A stretch of 57,538 bases of DNA from Pseudomonadota bacterium (lineage in GTDB: Bacteria > Myxococcota_A > Polyangia > Polyangiales > Polyangiaceae). Both the position numbers and the translations under genes were made by a program. Below the pieces are notes generated by a model, which worked only from the letters and a program-made list of their open reading frames with translations, had not been told where the DNA came from and did not search any database. Shown here one piece after another: positions 34,797-44,272 of this stretch (its first letter is position 1; each line of letters begins with the position of its first letter). The stretch spans positions 1 to 57,538 of the forward strand of contig JAEYYX010000072.1 of NCBI GenBank assembly GCA_023428245.1. The letters are read 5' to 3'.

Positions 34797-37122
34797 GCAC
34801 CCGAGGCGAGTGAGCGGCTATCCATTTGTGCCGCGGCTCTCGCTGTTTGGCGAGGAGGTGCTGCTCGAGGACGGAGCCGAGCGAGCGATCGCCGCGGTGA
34901 TGATCCTCGAGTTCGACTACGAGGGTTCCCTCGTCAGAAGCGGCACCTCTGCCCTGCCGGAGGAGAGCTTCCGGCAGCCAGAGGACGAGCGTCGAGCGGA
35001 GCTCTTGCTCGAGAGTCTCGGAGCCATCGAGGTGAGCTGCGTGCACGACTGCGTCTTCGACTTCGATTCCCGAGCGACGCACCTCGTGTCCCTCGACGAG
35101 CCGGAGGTCGGGCGCGGGCGCGCGTTCGGGAGCTCAGCCGCTCACATCGGCTGTTCGTTCGTGCTGGCCGCGGTCGAACGCTTGCGCGACGCGGGATTCG
35201 ACGTGCGACTCGAGCCCTCCTTCCCCTTCCCGGTCTACGAGAAGAAGGTGCGCGTTCATGCAGAGGTCGCGCTCGATGAGTGTCGCGATTGGTTCGAGCT
35301 CCGTTTGGGAATTGTGATTGATGGCCGTCCCCACGATCTCGTGCCCGCGCTCATCGAGCTCATCGAACGCGCCCGCGTGGGTCATAGCCTCGAGACCCTG
35401 CTCCGCTGCCCCGCACGCTACCGAGCCATCCGTCTCGACACCGGCCGCTACGTCGCTATCCCCTGGGAGCGGTTGGTCGCTCTGGTCCGAGTCCTCTCTG
35501 AGCTTTACCCCGATCCGCGGGGCGGCTGCCTCAGGCTCGAGCGGCCCCGCCTCGGGGAGCTCTTCGACGTCCACGAAGCCCTGAGCGGGGGCGCAGGCGA
35601 GGTCGAGCTCGAGTGGGCCCAGGGCCAGGAGATCATCGAGCAAGCTCGTGCCCTCCGAAAAGGCCCGACCTGGTCCCCAGAGCCAGCAGCCTTGCGGGCA
35701 AAACTCCGACCCTACCAGCGCGAAGGGCTCACGTGGCTCGAGCACCTCCGAGACCTCGGCCTCGGCGGGATCTTGGCGGACGACATGGGCCTCGGGAAGA
35801 CGCTCCAGACGATCGCTCTCCTTTCCCGCGAGAAAGAGGCCCGCCGCATCGACCGTCCCTGCCTCATCGTCACGCCGACCAGCCTGACCGGAAACTGGCT
35901 CCGTGAGCTCGGAAAGTTCGCTCCCCACCTTCAGGTTGCCACGTACACGGGCCCGAAGCGGAAGCGGGCGCTCGAGGGGCGCATGGACGTCTTACTCACG
36001 AGCTACCCGCTGCTCGTCCGCGACGTCGAGTTGCTCGCTGCGCGCGAGTTCCACTACGTCATCCTCGACGAAGCCCAAGCCATCAAAAACCCCCTGAGTC
36101 TCGCGAGCATGGCGGCTAGAAAGCTCCCCGCTCGCCATCGATTGCTCCTCAGCGGCACGCCGGTCGAAAATAGCCTCACCGAGCTCTGGTCTCTTTTCGA
36201 CTTCGTCTTGCCCGGCCTACTCGGGACCCGGCGCGACTTCCAAAGGCGCTTTCAGATCCCGATCGAACACGACCGCGATCTCGACCGCATCGATCAGCTT
36301 CGGAATCGAGTGAAGCCCTTCGTGCTCAGGCGACTCAAGGAATCTGTCGCCCCCGAACTCCCCCCCAAGACGGAGCTGATCCGTGCAGTCGAACTCGGCC
36401 GCGCTCAAAGAGAGCTCTACGAGAGCGTGCGTATCGCGGCGGACCGTGACGTGCGCGGAGCGCTGCGCACTCGCGGCTGGGAAGGCGCCCAGATCCAGAT
36501 CCTCGACGCGCTCATGAAACTGCGCCAAATTTGCTGTGATCCACGGCTCGTCGAGCTCGAGGCTGCGCGGCCCGTCTCCGAGTCGGCCAAGGCTACGTTC
36601 TTTTTCGAGCTCGCCCTTCGGGAGCTTTCCGCCGGACGCCGAATCCTCGTCTTCTCACAGTTTGCGAAAATGCTTGCCCTCTTGGCTCGTGGGCTCCACG
36701 AGCGACAGGTGAAGACCCTGATGCTCACCGGGAGCACGAAGGACAGGATGAGCCTGATCGAGCAGTTCGATCGCGGCGAAGCCGACGTGTTTCTGATCAG
36801 CCTCAAGGCCGGCGGCACCGGACTCAATCTGGTCTCCGCCGACACAGTCGTTCACTACGACCCCTGGTGGAATGCGGCCGCGCAAATGCAGGCGACTGAT
36901 CGCGCCTACCGGATCGGCCAGACCAAACCGGTCTTCGTCTACAACCTGATTGCCTCCGGGAGCGTCGAAGAGCGGATGCTGGGCCTGCAGGCGCAAAAGC
37001 GCAGGCTCGCCGAGGATCTGTTCGGGCCAAGCGGGCATGCGCCCCTGCTCACGCCTGACTCCCTCTCCGAACTCCTCGCGCCTTTGGACGAATCAGGACC
37101 ACCTGACTCGAATCGGCCCTGA
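34786..37122 (+). CDS. SNF2-family DNA-dependent ATPase/helicase
   Basis: The 778-residue protein uses GTG at 34786, overlapping the pyrophosphatase gene by 11 nt. The N-terminal ~300 residues are an accessory region of unclear fold without a SWIM zinc finger. The Snf2 core follows: Walker A LADDMGLGKTLQT (about 330-343), the DEAQ box in LDEAQAIKN (about 427), LLSGTPVEN, and the C-lobe LKAGGTGLNL, ending with ATDRAYRIGQTKPVFVYNL. Such bacterial proteins translocate on DNA and may remodel protein-DNA complexes or aid RNA polymerase recycling. The start is not certain; a downstream start would still keep the core. Confidence 0.85.
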   Translation: MPTEHPRRVSGYPFVPRLSLFGEEVLLEDGAERAIAAVMILEFDYEGSLVRSGTSALPEESFRQPEDERRAELLLESLGAIEVSCVHDCVFDFDSRATHLVSLDEPEVGRGRAFGSSAAHIGCSFVLAAVERLRDAGFDVRLEPSFPFPVYEKKVRVHAEVALDECRDWFELRLGIVIDGRPHDLVPALIELIERARVGHSLETLLRCPARYRAIRLDTGRYVAIPWERLVALVRVLSELYPDPRGGCLRLERPRLGELFDVHEALSGGAGEVELEWAQGQEIIEQARALRKGPTWSPEPAALRAKLRPYQREGLTWLEHLRDLGLGGILADDMGLGKTLQTIALLSREKEARRIDRPCLIVTPTSLTGNWLRELGKFAPHLQVATYTGPKRKRALEGRMDVLLTSYPLLVRDVELLAAREFHYVILDEAQAIKNPLSLASMAARKLPARHRLLLSGTPVENSLTELWSLFDFVLPGLLGTRRDFQRRFQIPIEHDRDLDRIDQLRNRVKPFVLRRLKESVAPELPPKTELIRAVELGRAQRELYESVRIAADRDVRGALRTRGWEGAQIQILDALMKLRQICCDPRLVELEAARPVSESAKATFFFELALRELSAGRRILVFSQFAKMLALLARGLHERQVKTLMLTGSTKDRMSLIEQFDRGEADVFLISLKAGGTGLNLVSADTVVHYDPWWNAAAQMQATDRAYRIGQTKPVFVYNLIASGSVEERMLGLQAQKRRLAEDLFGPSGHAPLLTPDSLSELLAPLDESGPPDSNRP

Positions 37123-37209
37123 TTCAGCCCCAAGGGACGGCTCTCACGGGCCCATCTTGGACTTGAACCCTTTTCCGAGAGGAAGACTTGGGGTTATCGT
37201 CCCGTCGCT

Positions 37210-38673
37210 GTGCAAGGCTCTTCGAGAAATCGCACTCTGACCGTCGCGTTCGGACTCCTCTGTGGCTCGGTCTTGGCTGGCTCGCTTGGCGGCTGCCACG
37301 CCGTCTTGGGCCTCGACAAATACCAAAAGGGAGATCCCGAGGATGGCCTCGGGGGCCAAGGCGGCCAAGGCGGCGACTCGGGATGCGCCGCACGTTGCGA
37401 CGACCAGAACGACTGCACCGAAGACGTCTGCAATGACGACGGGGGGTGTGAACACCGCACCTTGAGCGCTGGCTCCGAATGCGAGGGTGGCGTCTGCAGC
37501 GGCGTGCCCGGTGAAGAGGCCTGCCAGGCTTGCGTCGACGACCAACCCGGCAGCCGCAAGGACACTGGCTGCACAGGCGACGCGCCCCAGTGTCGCGTTG
37601 GCGCACAGATCCTGTGCGTGAGCTGCGAGAAACACTCGGACTGCGACGACCAGAACGACTGTACTGTCGACGCCTGTTCGACCGATGGCGCCTGCACGCA
37701 TACCCCCGAGGACCCGGGCGAAGCTTGCAATGGGGGCGTATGCGACGGAAGCAGCGGACCTGACGCTTGTGTCGCCTGCGTTGACAACGAAAAAGGGACT
37801 ACCATCGACGCCGGCTGCGACGTTCAAGCCCCCCTTTGCGCTGAGGGAGGGTGCACCACGTGCATCGACACCGAAGACGACGATGGCCAAGACCTCGGCT
37901 GCACGAAGGACGCACCGTTGTGCACCGATTCAGGGTGTGTGGAGTGTGAAACCGCGGCGGATTGCACGGCACCGAACGATGAGTGCGCGACGGTCGCCTG
38001 CGCGGACGGAGTGTGCAAGGTGACGCTCCACGACGACCAGTGCGCGAGCGAAGACGGCTGTCCCGGGACCTGCACCGCAAGTGGCTGTGAGACGCGCTCG
38101 CTCACTCTCGAAGAAGAGCTCCTCGGTGATCCCTCGCTCGAGTCGGTGGATCCCGAAGGGGACGGTACATACTGGTTCCTAGCCAAATCCATCAACGGCG
38201 CCGACTACGTCGAGGCCGACCTCTCAGAGTACCCGAACGTTTTCGTCCAGTCGGAGAGCGCTCGCACGGGGAATTATGTCGCTCGCTTCGATACGGTTGC
38301 GTCGCTCAGCTACGACATCTACCAGCCCTTCGAGCCCCCCGAGGGGACAAGTGTCCTCATCGTCTCCGGCTACTACCGCGCAATCGGTGACGCGAAGGCC
38401 AGCAACGAGAACTACATCAACGGCGCCCTTTACAACTACGACGACGCCGATATCCAGTTCCACGACTACTTCATGTCGACCAAGACCGGAGAGCCCTATT
38501 CGGTCGATCCTGCGCCGAGCGAGTGGACGAAGTTCGAGTGGCGGATCACAGACTTCTCGGACTTCCCCACCCAAACCCCACCGGAGGTGAACATCTTCGC
38601 GCTCAAGAAGAACCAGGCTGGTCTCTTTTACGAAGTCGACGACATCTCAATCAAAGCGCTGGTCTGTGAATAA
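37210..38673 (+). CDS. Cys-rich surface lipoprotein with C-terminal beta domain
   Basis: The 487-residue protein starts at GTG 37210. The signal peptide has a lipobox (LGGC, Cys ~29), followed by a Gly/Gln-rich linker (GLGGQGGQGG). Residues ~58-300 are very rich in Cys, with recurring patterns such as CDDQNDCT(E/V)D(V/A)C and DxxC...C...C that resemble Dickkopf-like or other knotted domains common in Myxococcota lipoproteins. The last ~175 residues hold no such Cys and look like a beta-rich, carbohydrate-binding-type domain with a YWFLAKSINGADYVEADL segment. Presumably anchored on the cell surface, ligand unknown. Its stop overlaps the following methyltransferase start by 8 nt. A TATCGT lies 9 nt before the GTG. 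Confidence 0.7.
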   Translation: MQGSSRNRTLTVAFGLLCGSVLAGSLGGCHAVLGLDKYQKGDPEDGLGGQGGQGGDSGCAARCDDQNDCTEDVCNDDGGCEHRTLSAGSECEGGVCSGVPGEEACQACVDDQPGSRKDTGCTGDAPQCRVGAQILCVSCEKHSDCDDQNDCTVDACSTDGACTHTPEDPGEACNGGVCDGSSGPDACVACVDNEKGTTIDAGCDVQAPLCAEGGCTTCIDTEDDDGQDLGCTKDAPLCTDSGCVECETAADCTAPNDECATVACADGVCKVTLHDDQCASEDGCPGTCTASGCETRSLTLEEELLGDPSLESVDPEGDGTYWFLAKSINGADYVEADLSEYPNVFVQSESARTGNYVARFDTVASLSYDIYQPFEPPEGTSVLIVSGYYRAIGDAKASNENYINGALYNYDDADIQFHDYFMSTKTGEPYSVDPAPSEWTKFEWRITDFSDFPTQTPPEVNIFALKKNQAGLFYEVDDISIKALVCE

Positions 38674-39925
38674 GCCCGAGTCTCGCCCCATCGATCGCCT
38701 CCGGCTTCTCGGGACCTACGGCTCCAACAAGATCATGGACGGCGAGCTCAGCCGGCTCGCCCGCCGCGCCTGGGACGCGCCGCGCTTCCAAGAGTTTCGA
38801 GCTCACCCTGTCCAGAAACTCGGCCCAGGCGCGGTCGCCTATCCCTTCGCCGCCGACCTTGCGGCGCTCGCAGCGACCTATCATCGCACCAGCGCACGGG
38901 TGCTCTGGGATCTCTATGAGCTCCACGAGACGCGTCTCGAGCCCCTCTACGACCAGCTTCGGTCCTTGGTCCGAAAAGACACGCGCGAGCTCTTTCCAGG
39001 AGCAGAAACCCGTCTCAGCGTCGAAGTCTTCCCGCCCACGGCCGTAGAAGCCGGTGAGCGCCAGATCGTCGGCACCGTGAAGAATGCCCTCGTCGACGGA
39101 GCACAGGATCGCGGCATCGAGCTCGTCGTTGAACCGAGAAAGCCTGAGCTCGTCTTCCATATCCGAGGTGGCACCGATGCCGACGGCCGACCCACTACCC
39201 TGATCTCCCTCGACATCGCAGGCCGCCCCCTCCACGAGCGCGGCTACCGCACCGAGAGCGGGGAGGCGCCCTTGCGCGAGGATCTCGCTGCGCTGCTCTT
39301 GATGCTCGCTCGCTTCGATTCCAGGCGAGACGTCCTCGTGGATCCCATGGCCGGCAGTGGGACGATCGTGGCGGAGGCTGCGCTCTCGGCCCTCGGTCGC
39401 TCGATTTGGACCTCGGGACGAGGACCGCTGCTCGCCAAACACCCTGTCTTTCAGAGCGAGTTCGACCGCTACGGAGCGCCGCTCTTTGGTGACGCACGGC
39501 CCGTGGTGTATTCTCGAGAGTTTGTGCCCGACGTGTCCGAGCTGACCCTACGAGCCATCAACACCGCTGGCGCCCTGCGGTTCGTGGAGCACGAGTGCAA
39601 GGACTTCCGGGCCGATGACGGCAGCGCCATCCTGAGCCGGCAGAAGGAGCTCGGCGAAGGCGGTCTCATTTTGACCAATCCGCCGTACGGAGTCCGCCTC
39701 GAGTACTCGGACCAAGAGCTCCTCGAGCTCTACCGGGCCCTCGCTGACTACGCGCGGCGGCTCCCGGGCTTCCGGACCGCATTGCTGGTCGGAGAGCCGG
39801 ACGAAGCCGCCTCCTCGCCGCGGATCCGGCTCGTCGAACAAGCTTTCGGCGGACGCCCCCGCGTCCACAAACCGCTCATGAACGGCCCGTTGCGCGCGAG
39901 CTTCCTCCTCTACGATCCGCGCTGA
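38666..39925 (+). CDS. THUMP-type RNA methyltransferase (RlmL N-domain/Trm11-like)
   Basis: The 419-residue protein (GTG 38666) has an N-terminal region with the PVQKLGPGAVAYPF and RDTRELFPGAETRLSVE segments that could be a THUMP-like RNA-binding domain. A Rossmann methyltransferase domain follows, carrying VDPMAGSGTIVAEAAL (SAM site, about 232-247) and the catalytic TNPPYGVRLE (about 335-345). The NPPY motif marks N-methylation of a nucleobase amino group, so G-N2 or A-N6 methylation of rRNA or tRNA is expected; RlmL/RlmK family members methylate G2445. The exact target is not readable. It overlaps the lipoprotein gene end by 8 nt. Confidence 0.82.
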   Translation: MNKPESRPIDRLRLLGTYGSNKIMDGELSRLARRAWDAPRFQEFRAHPVQKLGPGAVAYPFAADLAALAATYHRTSARVLWDLYELHETRLEPLYDQLRSLVRKDTRELFPGAETRLSVEVFPPTAVEAGERQIVGTVKNALVDGAQDRGIELVVEPRKPELVFHIRGGTDADGRPTTLISLDIAGRPLHERGYRTESGEAPLREDLAALLLMLARFDSRRDVLVDPMAGSGTIVAEAALSALGRSIWTSGRGPLLAKHPVFQSEFDRYGAPLFGDARPVVYSREFVPDVSELTLRAINTAGALRFVEHECKDFRADDGSAILSRQKELGEGGLILTNPPYGVRLEYSDQELLELYRALADYARRLPGFRTALLVGEPDEAASSPRIRLVEQAFGGRPRVHKPLMNGPLRASFLLYDPR

Positions 39926-39968
39926 AGAGACACCAAGGGAGTTCGCACAGCTCTCCGCTCGCTCCGGC

Positions 39969-40712
39969 TCAGTTCTCCGCCGCTCGAACCTCGTCTTGCT
40001 CGATCTCGGCGAGGGGCGAAGGCGGAAGGTTCGGCTTCACGACGTTCGGGCCGCGCACATACTCGGGACGGATCGGCCCTTCCGATTTCCTTTCGGCGCC
40101 AAGGAGCGCGACGGCCCGCGCGTCGGGATCGACCGCGTGAAACGCGGACGGAAGATCGCTGGAGAACCCGAGTTCGAGCCCCGGCTGGCCGACAACATAG
40201 GCGCGCCTGCCATCGAGACGCCGGAGAAGTTCCTCTCGTGCCGTGTCCACAGCGATCGCCTCGGGCGGCGCGAGCGGGCGCCCGTCTCGACCGAACATTC
40301 CCACAAAAAGCTCACTGCGACGCGCGTCCCGAAGCGCCACCAAGAGCTCCCTCTCCTGCCTCTCCGGAGCGCCTTCTCCGAGCACCGCGAAGGGACTGAA
40401 GGCAAGCGCCTCGAGGCTATTGACCGTGACAGCCTCGATACCGAAGCCCAGACTCAAACCATCGGCGACCGCCATCCCGATCCGGAGCGCGGTGAAGGCC
40501 CCCGGTCCCCGGCTGACCGCAACTCGCCCGAGGCTCGCTCGGTCCCAGCCCGCCTCCTCAAGGGCTTCCTCGATCAGCCCAAAGATCTTCTCGGCGTGTT
40601 GGTTTTCGCCGCTGTGAGCACGGTGAGCTATGATCTTGCCCCCTTCCGCCAGCGCGACCGAGCCCGAGAGGCCCGAAGTCTCAATGCCGAGCACGCGCAG
40701 CGGCTTCAGCAC
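39969..40712 (-). CDS. tsaB: tRNA threonylcarbamoyladenosine synthesis protein TsaB
   Basis: TsaB is the non-catalytic partner of TsaD in making t6A37 on ANN-decoding tRNAs. From GTG 40712 the 247-residue protein begins LKPLRVLGIETSGLSGSVAL. It has SRGPGAFTALRIGMAVADGL near residue 70, the ASKHA-fold contact that binds TsaD. An upstream frame to 40808 is the overlap with the U32 gene and is less likely. It overlaps the U32 gene end by 7 nt, so translation is coupled. No tsaD, tsaE or rimI is in the window. Confidence 0.88.
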   Translation of the reverse strand: MLKPLRVLGIETSGLSGSVALAEGGKIIAHRAHSGENQHAEKIFGLIEEALEEAGWDRASLGRVAVSRGPGAFTALRIGMAVADGLSLGFGIEAVTVNSLEALAFSPFAVLGEGAPERQERELLVALRDARRSELFVGMFGRDGRPLAPPEAIAVDTAREELLRRLDGRRAYVVGQPGLELGFSSDLPSAFHAVDPDARAVALLGAERKSEGPIRPEYVRGPNVVKPNLPPSPLAEIEQDEVRAAEN

Positions 40713-42313
40713 GGTAGCCCTCGACTCGCGCAATACTTGGCCCGTGCCGTCTCGTAGCGAGGCTCGTTCCAGAAGGGCAAACAACCATTGCATCCGAGCG
40801 CACAACACCCGAGCGCGCCGAGCTTCGGCGCCCGCGTCGCCTGAGGTTTCGCTCGGGCACCTCGTGCCAAAGCCGAGGCCGGCAGAAGGCCCTGCTCAAC
40901 GCCGAAGGAAGCCCGGTCGAGCGCCAGCTGTTCGCTCTTGTCCGCATCAAGCGGTCGCCCCTTTCGCGCCACGACCCCGGGGACAAGCGCGCGGCGCACG
41001 ACGTCCGCGCCCTCGCTATGGAAGGCCGAGAGCGGAATCACGATGGCGCGCCCTTCGCCTGCGGTGACGCGATCTTTCACCTCACCCGTCTCGTAGGAGA
41101 CGAACTCATAGAGGCGAAGCCGGAGGATCGAGAGCCCTCCCGGAAGAAGGAACTCAAGCACGTCCCCCGGGAGAAGCCGATTTTTGATCTCACAGACGAC
41201 GTCATGTTCGCGGACCTCCCGCACCAAGAGGCCGTACTCGAAGGAGCTGAGCGAAGCAGACGAGTGATAGTTGTGCGCGGTCGGCCCGAGGCGCCCGGTG
41301 TGGAAGCCTTCGGTGTAGCCCCGGCTCGGCACCGTCTCGAGCTCTTCGAGGAAAGGCCGGGCGTCAAAGGTCTCAGGATCCTCGTAGTATCGATCGATGG
41401 CGGCACGGTAAGCGCGACCCACGACGGCAAGGTAGTACTCGCTCTTGTTCCGCCCCTCGACCTTGAGCGAATCGAGGCCAAGCCGGAGATAGTCTGCAAG
41501 CCGCGGCATCAGACAAAGGTCGCGAGCGTTCAAGATATAAGATCCGCGCGCATCCTCTTCGATCGGGAACAGCTCGCCGGGGCGAAACTCTTCCTCGAGG
41601 AAGAAATTGAATTCGTTCATGTTCTCCGAGGTCAAATCGATGGTGCCGGTCGTGCCATCCGCCTTCTGGACCTTGAGGCTATATTTCCAGCGGCAGCTAT
41701 GGGCGCAGCTGCCCTGGTTCGAGCCACGCTCAGCCAGGTAGTTCGAGAGCAGGCAGCGTCCCGAATAGGTCATGCACATCGCCCCATGCACGAACGTCTC
41801 GAGGCGGATGTCGGGGCACTCTGCGCGGATCTCGGAGAGCTCCTCGAAGCTCACCTCTCGGGCCATCACGACCAACGACGCGCCCATCTCCTGCCAAGCC
41901 TGAACCGTCAGGTAACTCAGCACGTTGGCTTGGGTCGAAACGTGGATCTCGAGCTCTGGGGCCCTTTTGCGGAGAAAGTGGAGAACCCCGATGTCCGAGA
42001 CGATCACACCGTCGGGGCGAATGGAGCGGAAGGCTTCCACCGCCGCCTCGAGCCGGCGCACGTCTCGGTTCTGCGTGAAAAGGTTCAGCGTGAGGTAGAG
42101 GCGTTTGCCCGCGGCTCGCCCTAGCCGCGCACCCTCGGCCAGATCGTCGAGCCCAAACTCGCTCTTCGTTCGCAAGCTGAGATCGGGAAGCCCCGCGTAG
42201 ATGGCGTCCGCTCCGTAGAGGAGAGCCGTCTTGAGGCGGGCCAGATCGCCAGCCGGGAGCAGGAGCTCGGTGCGGCGCTCGTGCGGCTTGTGTGAAGGGG
42301 GCGGCGGGGTCAT
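40706..42313 (-). CDS. U32 family peptidase / TrhP-type tRNA hydroxylation protein
   Basis: The 535-residue protein has an N-terminal LLPAGDLARLKTALLYGADA, then the signature around residues 175-215 with several Cys: FVHGAMCMTYSGRCLLS and a later GSCAHSCRWKY. In TrhP (YegQ) these Cys hold an Fe-S cluster used with prephenate in 5-hydroxyuridine formation on tRNA; other U32 proteins act as collagenase-like proteins. The C-terminus has an extra Cys cluster (LGCCALGCNGCLPFW) that is not the standard tail. It is followed by tsaB, another tRNA-modification gene, which favours the tRNA role. TATAGA lies 8 nt before the ATG. Confidence 0.82.
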   Translation of the reverse strand: MTPPPPSHKPHERRTELLLPAGDLARLKTALLYGADAIYAGLPDLSLRTKSEFGLDDLAEGARLGRAAGKRLYLTLNLFTQNRDVRRLEAAVEAFRSIRPDGVIVSDIGVLHFLRKRAPELEIHVSTQANVLSYLTVQAWQEMGASLVVMAREVSFEELSEIRAECPDIRLETFVHGAMCMTYSGRCLLSNYLAERGSNQGSCAHSCRWKYSLKVQKADGTTGTIDLTSENMNEFNFFLEEEFRPGELFPIEEDARGSYILNARDLCLMPRLADYLRLGLDSLKVEGRNKSEYYLAVVGRAYRAAIDRYYEDPETFDARPFLEELETVPSRGYTEGFHTGRLGPTAHNYHSSASLSSFEYGLLVREVREHDVVCEIKNRLLPGDVLEFLLPGGLSILRLRLYEFVSYETGEVKDRVTAGEGRAIVIPLSAFHSEGADVVRRALVPGVVARKGRPLDADKSEQLALDRASFGVEQGLLPASALARGARAKPQATRAPKLGALGCCALGCNGCLPFWNEPRYETARAKYCASRGLPC

Positions 42314-42377
42314 GCCGCCGTTCTATAGTGTCGGTTCCCCCCGGGCGCGAGCTCGACCGCCCTCGGACGGCTCACCC

Positions 42378-43916
42378 TCAGACAGAGCGGGCCCCGAGCT
42401 CCCGGCGACGCCTTTTCTCTTCGTACATGATGGTGTCAGCCCGTTTGAGGAGGGAGTCCAGCGAATCGTCCAGATTCGGATCGTAAAATGCTGCACCGAT
42501 GCTGAAAGCGAGCTGGTACGCTCGCCCCGAGGCCGCGTTTCTCTCCTCCAAAGCTTGCTCGATGCGCCCGCGCAGCTTGCCGTAACCTACCTCCGTCAGC
42601 TCCCCGGCAAACACAGCGAACTCGTCTCCACCCAGCCTCGCGACGAGGTCTGCGCCACGACAGACAGCCCTGAGCAGACGAGCGGCTTCGACGATCGCTG
42701 CATCGCCCGCTTCGTGCCCCAGGGTATCGTTGATCCCTTTGAGACCATCCAAGTCCACGAACACCACGGCCCGCGGACCAGTCGTGTTCATGAGCGCCTC
42801 AAGCGCGCGCTCCATGAACCCGCGCCGATTCAGAAGGCCTGTGAGCCCGTCCGTCGTGGAGAGCTGCTCGAAGGTTTCGGCACGCACCTCGAGAGCCTCT
42901 TGAGCGAGCCTTCGCTCGTGAACGTCGCGCGCAGAGAGCAGGACACTAGGTGCGCTTTTCGATCCATCGAAAAGGAGATTTGCGCTCACGTCGAACCAGC
43001 GCTCCCCCCCGTCCTTTCTTCGATACCGGAGCGTCCTAGTGCCCATCTTCGACCCTGACTCCGTCATCTCGCGGACCCAAGCCGTAGCCTCTGACCAGCC
43101 GGGCTCGGGTAAGACGACGAGCGCGTCGAGACGCATGAATTCCTCCGGTTCATACCCAAGAAGGCGCCGCACCGAAGGGCTCACGTAACTCACTCGGCCG
43201 TTCGGATCGATCAGCAGCACCAGGTCCGAAGCGTTCTCTGCGAGCTTTCGAAATTTTCGTTCGGCTGCGGAGAGCTCTTGCGAGAGCGCCTCGAGCCCCC
43301 GCACGTCTTTCTGGGCCATCGCGAGACTCAACAAGGCGACAGACAGCACGAGGAGGAACCCAACCAACGAGAACACGATCGTCCGTTGCTCTGCGCCCGC
43401 GGCCTTATTCGTCCGTTCGACGAGCACCTTCCGCTCCGCGTCCCGCATCTCGAGAGCCAATTGGCTGATACGGTTCATCAGCTCCCTACCCCGTCCGGAC
43501 CGGATCGGCGCAAGATAGTCTTCGTCCGCCTGCCGGGCCGCGATGGTCTCTTCGGAGAACGCCTGCTTCGCTTGGATCCATTCCTTCAACTGGTCGACGC
43601 GCGCGATCTGCTTTGGGTTGTCGTCGACGAGCCGACGCAGCTCGGAGAGAGCAGCGGGCAGTTCCTCGCGCGCCGAGCGATACGACTCGAGAAACGCCGC
43701 GTCACCGGTCAAGAGAAAACCGCGCTGACTGCTCTCGAGGTCGTGAACGCGAGCGAGGGTACGCTCGACATTCGAAACAACCTCGAAGGTATGAGAGACC
43801 CAGGTCGCCGCGTCGATGTACCTCCGGCCCGAAAAATAGCCCCCCAAACTCAACAAAATGAGCACGCCGATCACGGCGCCCCAGATGAAGCGTCGGGTGC
43901 GGAGGAGAGCTGTCAT
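42378..43916 (-). CDS. Diguanylate cyclase with CHASE3 and PAS domains
   Basis: It makes cyclic di-GMP. From ATG 43916 the 512-residue protein has a first transmembrane helix (IWGAVIGVLILLSLGGYF). A periplasmic CHASE3 domain follows with LARVHDLESSQRGFLLTG, then a second helix (IVFSLVGFLLVLSVALLSL) at about 180-200. A PAS domain has VSYVSPSVRRLLGY with a PAC-type RTLRYRRKDGGERWF segment. A C-terminal GGDEF domain ends the protein. The active site RLGGDEFAVF (about residue 425) is intact, and an RGAD I-site lies five residues before it, so product inhibition is expected. Monocistronic, with the tRNA-Pro and its terminator upstream. Confidence 0.95.
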   Translation of the reverse strand: MTALLRTRRFIWGAVIGVLILLSLGGYFSGRRYIDAATWVSHTFEVVSNVERTLARVHDLESSQRGFLLTGDAAFLESYRSAREELPAALSELRRLVDDNPKQIARVDQLKEWIQAKQAFSEETIAARQADEDYLAPIRSGRGRELMNRISQLALEMRDAERKVLVERTNKAAGAEQRTIVFSLVGFLLVLSVALLSLAMAQKDVRGLEALSQELSAAERKFRKLAENASDLVLLIDPNGRVSYVSPSVRRLLGYEPEEFMRLDALVVLPEPGWSEATAWVREMTESGSKMGTRTLRYRRKDGGERWFDVSANLLFDGSKSAPSVLLSARDVHERRLAQEALEVRAETFEQLSTTDGLTGLLNRRGFMERALEALMNTTGPRAVVFVDLDGLKGINDTLGHEAGDAAIVEAARLLRAVCRGADLVARLGGDEFAVFAGELTEVGYGKLRGRIEQALEERNAASGRAYQLAFSIGAAFYDPNLDDSLDSLLKRADTIMYEEKRRRRELGARSV

Positions 43917-44142
43917 GGGCGGATCATCCCTGAGCTCGCGCCCCCCGCAGGCAATGACGCCGGTCCCTTTCGACACGCTTCGACGAAGTCACCCGCTAGG
44001 TTCGCCCGATTCGACCGGACGCCGCAAGTCGCTCCGGCTCTCCGAGACGCCGAGCCCTGTGAACTCGGCGCCTGCCCCCTCGCGAACTAGGAAATACAGC
44101 CTCGCGGCCTCCGAAGCGACCGGGCTGCTCCCGACGAGACTT

Positions 44143-44184
44143 CCAAAAAAGAGAAGCTCCGAGGGACCGCTGGTCCCTCGGAGC
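44143..44184 (-). terminator. Strong intrinsic terminator of tRNA-Pro
   Basis: Read on the minus strand, GCTCCGAGGGACC (44184-44172) pairs perfectly over 13 bp with GGTCCCTCGGAGC (44168-44156), loop AGC, followed by TTCTCTTTTTT (44155-44145). It ends the tRNA transcript. Confidence 0.9.
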
Positions 44185-44197
44185 CCTTTCGTTTCGG

Positions 44198-44272
44198 TCG
44201 GGGCGGCGAGATTCGAACTCACGACCCCTAGTCCCCCAGACTAGTGCGCTAACCAGGCTGCGCCACGCCCCG
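44198..44272 (-). tRNA. tRNA-Pro (anticodon GGG)
   Basis: The 75-nt sequence folds as a cloverleaf. Acceptor CGGGGCG/CGCCCCG with discriminator A; D-stem GCGC/GCGC; anticodon stem CTAGT/ACTAG with loop CTGGGGG, giving anticodon GGG (decodes CCC/CCU); T-stem GTGAG/CTCGC with loop TTCGAAT. The 3' CCA is not encoded (the next bases are CC then G), so a CCA-adding enzyme is needed. A strong terminator follows 14 nt away. Confidence 0.97.
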
